Shown: in pieces, positions 1-5,587 of the stretch
Layout of the letters: each line of letters begins with the position of its first letter
Position numbering within the stretch: the stretch's first letter is position 1
Assembly: GCA_046704445.1 (NCBI GenBank)
Contig: JBJKRW010000116.1
Coordinates: forward strand, 1 to 7,839
Length of the DNA stretch: 7,839 nt
From: JBJKRW01 sp046704445
GTDB taxonomy: Bacteria > Patescibacteriota > Microgenomatia > UBA1406 > GWC2-37-13
Direction of reading: 5' to 3'
The notes under the pieces: model-generated
Databases searched by the model: none
What the model saw: only the letters and a program-made list of their open reading frames with translations
Told to the model about the DNA's origin: nothing
Translations under genes and position numbers: made by a program

Positions 1-8
1 GGGATATA

Positions 9-15
9 CCTCCTT
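9..15 (-). promoter_or_regulatory. Perfect Shine-Dalgarno-like AAGGAGG at the window edge
   Basis: Read on the minus strand, AAGGAGG lies inside the GT39 frame (Lys-Glu-Val) with eight bases left before the edge. If it is a ribosome binding site, the next minus-strand gene would start at or just beyond position 1 and overlap or abut the end of the GT39 gene. It stands out because most starts in this window lack such a motif. It may instead simply encode K-E-V: GT39 proteins often continue past such a K-E-x-Y-P segment into a small C-terminal domain. Confidence 0.35.
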
Positions 16-831
16 AAAAAATATTTTTATTTGTACCGCGGAAATCAATACAATGCTTACAACCGCCAGAGGAAGATACAATCTGTCAATCCCGTGAATA
101 TTAAAACGTTTAAAAAAAGAAAATCGCGGTATGAAACGCTTCAGATCTTCTGTTCCCGCACATAACGCCGATCCGATAATCAATGACATAGGCAGATAGA
201 CGGGAATCAGATGCCATATCTGAGATTTGTCCGTAGTTAAAAAAGGATACAAAATAACAAAGTTCCACAGCAACAAAAAGAAAAAATTCTTTTTGAAAAA
301 CTTGAGCGTAACAATGATATATGCCAACCCGAGCAACCAGATGTAATACCATTTCCGCACTCCCATATGCAGATAAAACAAAGGAAGCGCCGCCTGAAGA
401 CGGAAATAAGACCATAATGATTTATCCCTCATCCCCACATTGACAAAATGCTGTTGAATAAATAAAGGATATTCGCGTATTTGAAGGCTGTACCAAGGAT
501 AGACAATAAGGCCGAGGACGATAATCCCGAACAATAAAAGACGAAAATTTCTGCGGATAGACAAAAACTGTTTTATGTTGAGATAAAGTATCAAAATTCC
601 CGCAGACCATCCGACCAGGGTTTTTGACATAACGAGCGCCCCGAATGATGCCATGGCAACCGGAAACCACCTGAAGTCTTTTGATGATTTTACGGAAAAA
701 TAGACCGTAGTAATATAAAAAAACACAAAAGGAGAGTCCAAGTCGCCCGACCTGACGCGAATCAGGTACCATACACTTGTCCCCAGAACCAGAGCCGCAA
801 TAAAACCGGCGGTTTTTTTCTCAAATAACTC

Positions 832-834
832 TCA
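832..834 (-). other. In-frame TGA inside the GT39 reading frame (nonsense codon or recoding candidate)
   Basis: The codons around it read TGG ACG GGA TGA GAG TTA TTT, and the frame is open on both sides for hundreds of bases. In GT39 relatives the segment after the helix reads roughly G-(R/K)-x-L-F, so the TGA sits where a basic residue is usual. CGA or AGA (Arg) to TGA is one base change. Two neighbouring genes end on TGA (3636-3638 and 7197-7199), so TGA normally means stop here. Confidence 0.85.
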
Positions 835-1227
835 TCCCGTCCAATACATGAATATGTTTGCGCACAAACCAAGCAAGGCCGAAGGCAACCGGGTGGTGAA
901 TTCATTTATGCCGAACAATTTATACGAAGCCGCCATCAACCAAAACCCCATCGGCGGATGATCATAAAACGGATTTCCGTTCCACATCATGTTCATATAG
1001 TCTCCGGTTTTGACCATCTCGCGGGCAATCGACCCGTACCAGGCTTCATCCCAGCTCACCAAAGTATTCCAACCCAGACGGTAAAAGAACAGGAAGGAAA
1101 ATAGCGTAACCAACACGATAACATAAAAATGGTCACGCACAAAACCAAGGAATCGGTTGCTATGAAAGAGTCGACCGTTAATGCCCCCTCCGGGTTTGGC
1201 ACGCATTGATGCGCGTTTCATACTGCA

Positions 1228-2811
1228 CTATCTGAATATCAACGTATGAATAAGATTGGGGTCTGAAGGAACCGCAAGGTTTTTCTGATCGAGATTGTAT
1301 TTTTCGATCCGTATGTTGTCGTAAAATTCAAAAACCTTTGCGGGTTTTTGAGTAATCTTTACCTTTTCTTTCTTCCACCAGCCGGCATCTATTGTGGGAT
1401 TTTTGCTGGGAAAAATAAACAGATATGTCACGGGTTCTTTCTGGAATTCATGCATGGTCTTGTTTTTAAACAGGGTCTGCACATAATGCATGGCGTACTT
1501 ACTTGAGTAACCGAACTGATCGTCCGTGAATACATAGAACCCGAACTGGGAAGGTGCATCCTGAAATGCGGTTCGCGCCATTCTCAGATGAAAACGCCAG
1601 GATCCTCCGTCATTTCCGAAATACGATACAGGTTTGAAATACATCTGTTTTTGCATATTCAGATTAAAGAATATGAATGCCACAAATACGGGATAAAAAA
1701 GCAGTTTGGGAACAAACTGCAGGGTCGAAGCAAACATCAAGCAGACCAGAGACAAAAAAGGCCAGTAATAATAACCCCATATCGTTCCCTTATACAATAC
1801 AGTCACAAGCCAGTAACCGACGTAAAGATAGGTAAATAAAAGATAGAGATGAAACATGGAATATTTTTTTTCCTGCCATGCTCTGTATGCCGCAAACACA
1901 AAAAACGCGAGAGCCACGTAAAACATCCACATATTTCCCTCCGTGATAAAACCTACCCCGTCCGTCTGCATGGAATGAATCCTGTCATGGAGAATTACAC
2001 TTATGGGTTTATCCACCTGTCCGCTTGTTTCCTTACCGGTAAGATAGTTTATCACCGACTTGGTCTGGAGAAACTGATGCTTTAGATCAAAAAGAATAAA
2101 GGTTGAAAGAGGAATAAGCAGAATCAGAAAGCAAAGGATGTGTTTAAAAGTTTTGTGTTTTATGATTTTTGCAAGTATGAGCGGGATCAAAAGAACCAAT
2201 ACCGGTCCCGCAAACGCCATCTGAAACTGAATCATAAGACCGAGCACAAACAAAGACCAGATGAGGGATTTCCACGAATTTGTATTTATGTAATCGTACA
2301 AAAGCAGGAAAAAAACCGGTGCAAGCATAACCGCTCCGAACGGATTAAAAAGACTCGATGTGGAAAAAGCGGAGGCTACGGCAGTGAATGCAGCCGCAAG
2401 ATACCCTACCCGTTCGTCAAAAAGCCTGGTTCCGACTTTGTAGACGATAAAAACATTGACCGCATACAGGAGAACCCAGAACCAGGAAACTACCGCAGGA
2501 TTCCCGCCGCCCAAAAGAAAGGCCGGCACATTGACATAGATCCACAAAGGACCATGGAATACTCCCGGAATTCCTCCGGATCGCGGACCTATCAAGGTAA
2601 ACGGTTTATGTTTTACCACGTCCTCAACCAACAAAAAATCTCTCGCAATATCGGTGTGAAAAATGATGTCTCCGTGCAGCGCAAACCAGGCGGCAAAAAA
2701 GGTTGCGATCCCGATGACCAGAAGACTGAAGATTTTCACAATCACATGCTCGTATGGAACCCTTATTGATTTCTCTTGTTTATTCACTTTTTGCTTTCTG
2801 GATTTGGGCAT
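1228..2811 (-). CDS. GT39-like multi-span membrane glycosyltransferase (527 aa)
   Basis: Integral membrane protein with a lysine-rich cytoplasmic N-terminus (residues 1-17), a first helix at about 24-45 and many hydrophobic helices over the first 370 residues. A soluble C-terminal domain of roughly 130 residues follows. The first outer loop reads F-H-T-D-I-A-R-D (51-58) and the next F-H-G-P-L-W (85-90). These match the places of the DE and HPP motifs of GT39 (polyprenyl-phosphate-sugar-dependent) enzymes, but the glutamate of DE is Ile55 and HPP is HGP. The helix VYKVGTRLFDERVGYLAA is typical GT39. Length is normal for the family. It begins the leftward arm, ends on TAG, and the next GT39 gene starts 6 bp later, so the two are probably co-transcribed. 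No Shine-Dalgarno lies before the ATG. Likely role: adding a sugar to a surface glycan or lipid carrier. Substrate unknown; the altered motif leaves catalysis uncertain. Confidence 0.88.
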   Translation of the reverse strand: MPKSRKQKVNKQEKSIRVPYEHVIVKIFSLLVIGIATFFAAWFALHGDIIFHTDIARDFLLVEDVVKHKPFTLIGPRSGGIPGVFHGPLWIYVNVPAFLLGGGNPAVVSWFWVLLYAVNVFIVYKVGTRLFDERVGYLAAAFTAVASAFSTSSLFNPFGAVMLAPVFFLLLYDYINTNSWKSLIWSLFVLGLMIQFQMAFAGPVLVLLIPLILAKIIKHKTFKHILCFLILLIPLSTFILFDLKHQFLQTKSVINYLTGKETSGQVDKPISVILHDRIHSMQTDGVGFITEGNMWMFYVALAFFVFAAYRAWQEKKYSMFHLYLLFTYLYVGYWLVTVLYKGTIWGYYYWPFLSLVCLMFASTLQFVPKLLFYPVFVAFIFFNLNMQKQMYFKPVSYFGNDGGSWRFHLRMARTAFQDAPSQFGFYVFTDDQFGYSSKYAMHYVQTLFKNKTMHEFQKEPVTYLFIFPSKNPTIDAGWWKKEKVKITQKPAKVFEFYDNIRIEKYNLDQKNLAVPSDPNLIHTLIFR

Positions 2812-2817
2812 ATGATC

Positions 2818-2829
2818 GTATCGTGATAC
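2818..2829. repeat. Short inverted repeat GTATC-GT-GATAC between the divergent arms
   Basis: Two perfect 5-bp arms separated by 2 bp lie 7 bp upstream of the leftward ATG, inside the 56-bp divergent intergenic region. The position would suit an operator for the leftward genes. The element is short and no second copy was noticed, so a regulatory role is only a guess. Confidence 0.25.
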
Positions 2830-2836
2830 AATAGTA

Positions 2837-2867
2837 TTGTTAATTATTCGCCACTAATTATTATACT
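2837..2867 (+). promoter_or_regulatory. Candidate sigma70-type promoter for the rightward arm (TTGTTA / TATACT)
   Basis: A -35-like TTGTTA (2837-2842, 4 of 6 to consensus) and a -10-like TATACT (2862-2867, 5 of 6) are separated by 19 bp, slightly long. The -10 box touches the ATG at 2868. By usual spacing, transcription would begin near 2874, which is the A of a second in-frame ATG, suggesting a leaderless message. I found no comparably good promoter for the leftward arm in the same region. Confidence 0.45.
2841..2862. repeat. Direct repeat TAATTATT (two copies, 14 bp apart)
   Basis: Identical 8-bp copies at 2841-2848 and 2855-2862 fill the spacer of the candidate rightward promoter, and the second copy touches the -10 box. 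Each contains the palindrome TAATTA. They could be paired binding sites, but in so AT-rich a stretch chance is a fair alternative. Confidence 0.25.
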
Positions 2868-3638
2868 ATGAAAATGCCCGTTACGGTAATTGTTTATGTA
2901 CGCAGCGCGGAAAAAACAATTGAAGACTGTATTAAATCCGCACTACTCCTTTCGGATTCGGTCATTGCGGTTGACATGGGGAGCGAGGACAATACTATGC
3001 ATATTCTTGAAACACATCATGTTCCCGTCTTTGAATTTCCGCAAACCGATTACGTGGAACCCGCAAGAGAGTTCGGAATAAAAAAAGCCAAAACTCCCTG
3101 GGTATTCCTTCTGGACAGTGACGAACGCATAACGCAGGACCTCGTCGGTGAAATCCGGCATGCCATCAATGACGGATCGATTACTCACTATGAAATTCCG
3201 AGGAAAGAAATCGTTTTTTCGAACATCTGGCTTAAACACGGAGGATGGTGGCCCAATTATCAGATGCGTTTATTCAGAGTCGACCGCTTTGAAGAATGGC
3301 CCAAGCGGATTCATTCTTTTCCGCTGATAAAAGGCGCAAAAGGAACTCTAACCCATCCCTTCCTCCATTTTTCAAAAAACGACTATAACGAAATTGTCCG
3401 CAGAACCGTCACATTCGAGAGTCTTGAATCAGATCTCCTTTTTAGAGCAAATAAATCAGTCTCTACCCCGACATTTTTCAGAAAATATTTCGGCGAACTG
3501 TTTAGACGGCTTATTGCTCACGGGGGACTTTTGGACGGCAGCGCTGGTATAATAGAAAGCATTTACCAGGCGTATTCAAAAACCGTCACGTATTTGTTCT
3601 TGTATGAAAAAAAGTACATTAAAAGCCGCACTGTATGA
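2868..3638 (+). CDS. GT2-family glycosyltransferase, WaaE/KdtX-like (256 aa)
   Basis: Soluble GT-A-fold enzyme. The opening strand VTVIVYVRSAEKTIEDCI (5-22) starts the nucleotide-sugar fold. D-M-G-S-E-D-N-T (36-43) is the D-x-x-S-x-D turn of this subfamily. L-D-S-D-E-R (82-87) is the metal-binding DxD followed by the acidic residue seen in WaaE-type proteins. H-G-G-W-W-P-N-Y-Q-M-R-L-F-R (124-137) is the strongly conserved acceptor-side motif of the WaaE group. Length of about 250 is normal. Relatives transfer sugars to lipopolysaccharide core or other surface glycans; the sugar here cannot be told. Start: ATG at 2868 or, two codons on, ATG at 2874. The second gives the usual 'MPVTVI' N-terminus and coincides with the predicted transcription start. 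No Shine-Dalgarno is present. It ends on TGA at 3636-3638, 35 nt inside the next gene, and is probably first in a four-gene operon. Confidence 0.92.
   Translation: MKMPVTVIVYVRSAEKTIEDCIKSALLLSDSVIAVDMGSEDNTMHILETHHVPVFEFPQTDYVEPAREFGIKKAKTPWVFLLDSDERITQDLVGEIRHAINDGSITHYEIPRKEIVFSNIWLKHGGWWPNYQMRLFRVDRFEEWPKRIHSFPLIKGAKGTLTHPFLHFSKNDYNEIVRRTVTFESLESDLLFRANKSVSTPTFFRKYFGELFRRLIAHGGLLDGSAGIIESIYQAYSKTVTYLFLYEKKYIKSRTV
3545..3553 (+). promoter_or_regulatory. Extended -10 promoter-like element (TGGTATAAT) inside the GT2 gene
   Basis: TGnTATAAT matches the extended -10 consensus exactly. Transcription would start near 3560, about 44 nt before the GT4 ATG. There is no good -35 box at normal distance, which extended -10 promoters can do without. 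It could give the three downstream genes extra transcription independent of the arm's first promoter. It also encodes Ala-Gly-Ile-Ile in the GT2 frame, so chance is possible. Confidence 0.35.
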
Positions 3639-4692
3639 CCCGTATCTCCATATACTCGGCGGAGGTGAAAAACACGTCATATCCATTATGCAGGTTCTCG
3701 CCGAATTAGGTTTCGAGACGCATATTTTTTTCGACAGAGTCCTGCGCACCAGGATACAAGAAAGATTCCATGTACCGTTTATTCAAAAAAGCGTCTGGCA
3801 TGAAAACATATTCCGTAAAAAGCTGAGCTGGTTTGATAAACTTTCCCTGTTAAACACGTTTGACGTATTCCTGTATGTAACCGACGGCAGTTACTTTTTT
3901 TCGACTGCAAAAAAAAACTTTGTGTTCTGCATGGTTCCGCAAAAAAATCTTTATCTGATGACGCCGTTAAACAGACTTAAGACATCAAACTGGCGGTTTA
4001 TCAGCAATTCGAAATTTACCCGGGGAAGGCTCAAAGAATGGGGTATAGAAAACGACTGTCTTTACCCCTATGTCGGAAAGGAATATTTTTCCCGGCAGAC
4101 GAAAAAACAAGACATCATCCTCAGCGTGGGAAGATTTTTTCCCCATCTTCATTCAAAACACCAAAATCAAATTATCGAAAGTTTCAAAAAGCTGCGCGTT
4201 TCCGTCTCGGAACTGAAACGTTTTTCACTGGTCCTTGCCGGAGGATTGGACCCCGCCGACAAAACGTATTTTGAGAAGCTGAAAAAACAATGCGGTTCGG
4301 ACAAATCCATTATTCTTAAGCCAAACGTCGGCGACAAAACGCTTAAGGAACTGTATGCCAAATCCCTTTTTTACTGGCATTTTTCCGGATACGGCATCGA
4401 CGAACAACTGCATCCCGAACTGGTCGAGCATCTGGGCATTACCCCGCTGGAGGCAATGGCCGGCGGCTGCATTCCGTTTTGCGTAAACGCGGGCGGTCCA
4501 AAAGAAATTCTGGAAAACGGGGTTAACGGTTTTCTTTTCCGCTCCGAAACCGAACTTTCCCGAATGATCAAACATATTCTTTCCAGCAAAGAGGAAAGAG
4601 ACAGAATCAGAACAAACGCCGTACGGACCGTAAAAAACAGGTTCTCATATGAAATATTTAAAACACGGGTAATAAAAATTATAGGAAATTAA
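3604..4692 (+). CDS. GT4-family (GT-B fold) glycosyltransferase (362 aa)
   Basis: Retaining, nucleotide-sugar-dependent glycosyltransferase of the GT4 type, expected on the cytoplasmic face. The N-terminal domain opens with AALYDPYLHILGGGEKHV (8-25), containing the glycine-rich G-G-G-E loop. The linker into the C-terminal Rossmann domain reads I-L-S-V-G-R-F. The donor site has the E-x7-E motif (E275 and E283 in VEHLGITPLEAMAGG), then N-A-G-G-P-K-E (295-301) and N-G-V-N-G-F-L-F, as in GT4 enzymes including ALG11-like mannosyltransferases. All key parts are present and length is normal, so it should be active. Sugar and acceptor are unknown. The ATG at 3604 overlaps the upstream gene by 35 nt and has no Shine-Dalgarno. 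It is kept because the following residues match the family start and no later start would preserve the GGG loop. It ends on TAA, one base before the next gene. Confidence 0.94.
   Translation: MKKSTLKAALYDPYLHILGGGEKHVISIMQVLAELGFETHIFFDRVLRTRIQERFHVPFIQKSVWHENIFRKKLSWFDKLSLLNTFDVFLYVTDGSYFFSTAKKNFVFCMVPQKNLYLMTPLNRLKTSNWRFISNSKFTRGRLKEWGIENDCLYPYVGKEYFSRQTKKQDIILSVGRFFPHLHSKHQNQIIESFKKLRVSVSELKRFSLVLAGGLDPADKTYFEKLKKQCGSDKSIILKPNVGDKTLKELYAKSLFYWHFSGYGIDEQLHPELVEHLGITPLEAMAGGCIPFCVNAGGPKEILENGVNGFLFRSETELSRMIKHILSSKEERDRIRTNAVRTVKNRFSYEIFKTRVIKIIGN
4683..4688 (+). promoter_or_regulatory. Shine-Dalgarno-like AGGAAA before the second GT2 gene
   Basis: AGGAAA lies five bases upstream of the ATG at 4694 and overlaps the last codons of the GT4 gene. 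It is the only recognisable ribosome binding site before a fully contained gene in this window and supports the 4694 start. Confidence 0.45.
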
Positions 4693-4693
4693 T

Positions 4694-5587
4694 ATGGAAC
4701 TATCCGTTGTAATTCCGGTATACAAAAATACCGAGCTTTTTCTCACGAACCTTAAACGGAATATGCGTTTTTTGAAAAAAACCCGGGTCATCATAGTGAA
4801 TGACAATCCCGCAGAATCGCTGAAAAAAAAGCTTAGTACGTTACACGCCCCGAATCTTTCTCTGATCGAACATACACGGAATATGGGATTCGGTCAAACC
4901 GTAAACGACGGCTTTGCCGAAACGGAAAGCAACCTTGTGCTTCTTCTTAACAGCGACGTTGTTCTTCTTGACGATTCATTTAGAAAAACCTCCGCCATGT
5001 TCCAAAAAAACAACCGATTGTTTGCGGTGAGTTTCGCACAAAAAGAACAGGACGGCCGCATAGTAGGCAAAAACAGGATGTTCTGGTCCCGCGGATTCCT
5101 CAGCCACGCCAAACGGGATAAACTGTTTCCGGGCATCAACGCATGGGCGGAAGGAGGAAGCTGCATCATCGACAGGAAAAAGTTCCGGGACCTTGGAGGA
5201 TTTGATTCCATGTACGCTCCGTTCTATTGGGAAGACATAGATCTTTCATACCGGGCCTGGAAGTCGGGATACGAAATATATTTCGAACCCTCCATACTCG
5301 TCGAACACCATCACGAATCAACCATCTCAAAATATTTCGGGTCCCACAGAATAAAAACAATCGCTTTCAGAAATCAGTTTCTTTTCATTTGGAAGAATAT
5401 AGACAATCTTTTTTTCCTATTGGAACATTTTATGTTTCTTCCCTATTATCTGTTGCGGTTTTTGATGAAGATGGATCTTGATTTTTTCAGGGGCTTCATT
5501 CAAGCCATAGCCTTGATCCCAAAAATTAAAAAGAAACGCTATACTATATCAGATAATAAAGTTCTCAAAACGATAAACCATGAGTAA
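4694..5587 (+). CDS. GT2-family glycosyltransferase, rhamnosyltransferase (WbbL)-like (297 aa)
   Basis: GT-A-fold enzyme starting with the classic MELSVVIPVYKNTELF strand. V-N-D-N-P (35-39) binds the nucleotide, R-N-M-G-F-G (62-67) is the family's 'N-x-G-f' turn, and L-N-S-D-V (85-89) is the DxD-type metal site. E-G-G-S (153-156) and G-G-F-D (168-171) precede W-E-D-I-D-L (179-184), the catalytic acidic motif. H-H-H-E-S (205-209) follows. This order is typical of WbbL/RfbF-like rhamnosyltransferases and related GT2 enzymes that extend surface polysaccharides from dTDP- or UDP-sugars. Rhamnose itself is not shown here. The C-terminal third (about 233-275) is rich in aromatic and hydrophobic residues and may sit on the membrane. 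It is one base after the GT4 stop and overlaps the next gene by 8 nt, consistent with translational coupling. Confidence 0.93.
   Translation: MELSVVIPVYKNTELFLTNLKRNMRFLKKTRVIIVNDNPAESLKKKLSTLHAPNLSLIEHTRNMGFGQTVNDGFAETESNLVLLLNSDVVLLDDSFRKTSAMFQKNNRLFAVSFAQKEQDGRIVGKNRMFWSRGFLSHAKRDKLFPGINAWAEGGSCIIDRKKFRDLGGFDSMYAPFYWEDIDLSYRAWKSGYEIYFEPSILVEHHHESTISKYFGSHRIKTIAFRNQFLFIWKNIDNLFFLLEHFMFLPYYLLRFLMKMDLDFFRGFIQAIALIPKIKKKRYTISDNKVLKTINHE

Larger units (their letters stand above)
1..1221 (-). pseudogene. GT39/PMT-family membrane glycosyltransferase, interrupted by one in-frame TGA and cut by the left window edge
   Basis: Reading leftwards from the ATG at 1219-1221, one frame stays open to position 1 (407 codons) except for a TGA at codon 130. 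The N-terminal part has a basic cytoplasmic leader, a first membrane helix (about residues 32-50), a W-D-E motif (D58, E59) and Y-D-H-P-P (86-90). These are the acidic pair and HPP loop of GT39 enzymes (ArnT, protein mannosyltransferases), which move a sugar from a polyprenyl-phosphate carrier on the outer membrane face. Next comes the family-typical 'RLPSALLGL' helix. After the TGA the frame continues with LFEKKTAG, VMSKTLVGW, a VYPWY loop and further hydrophobic helices, exactly as a GT39 should, so no frameshift is involved. The gene starts 6 bp after the upstream GT39-like gene and has no Shine-Dalgarno sequence. Unless the TGA is read through or is an assembly error, the product is a 129-residue fragment. 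A restart at the ATG at 652-654 would lack the active site. Family call is firm; acceptor and donor are unknown. Confidence 0.88.

Noticed and set aside
802..819. Plus-strand hairpin AAAACCG-G-CGGTTTT followed by a T run, like an intrinsic terminator; on the minus strand it lies just after the TGA, like a SECIS element.
   Set aside because: It is antisense to the GT39 frame, where it encodes K-T-A-G-F, a normal family sequence. The stem is short and AU-rich. Selenocysteine at a position that is usually basic in GT39 has no support.
832..1221. UGA=Gly genetic code (Gracilibacteria/Absconditabacteria) explaining the in-frame TGA.
   Set aside because: The first GT2 gene and the SDR gene both stop on TGA at natural family ends, and reading through would overlap neighbours by a long way. 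No other gene has an internal TGA.
2140..2769. Long plus-strand open frame (209 codons) opposite the 527-residue GT39-like gene.
   Set aside because: Its translation is low-complexity, rich in Lys, Arg and Asn, with no domain features. It mirrors the codon structure of the real minus-strand gene, which has clear membrane segments and motifs.
3909..3918. Run of nine A followed by C in the GT4 gene, containing A-AAA-AAC, a possible slippage or -1 frameshift site.
   Set aside because: The zero frame continues with conserved GT4 sequence to a normal end. The -1 frame gives only a short, unrecognisable tail.
5513..5545. TTGATC ... TATACT as a promoter before the last GT39 gene.
   Set aside because: The spacer is 21 bp and there is no extended -10. 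In AT-rich coding sequence this is weak, and the gene overlaps its upstream neighbour as in an operon.
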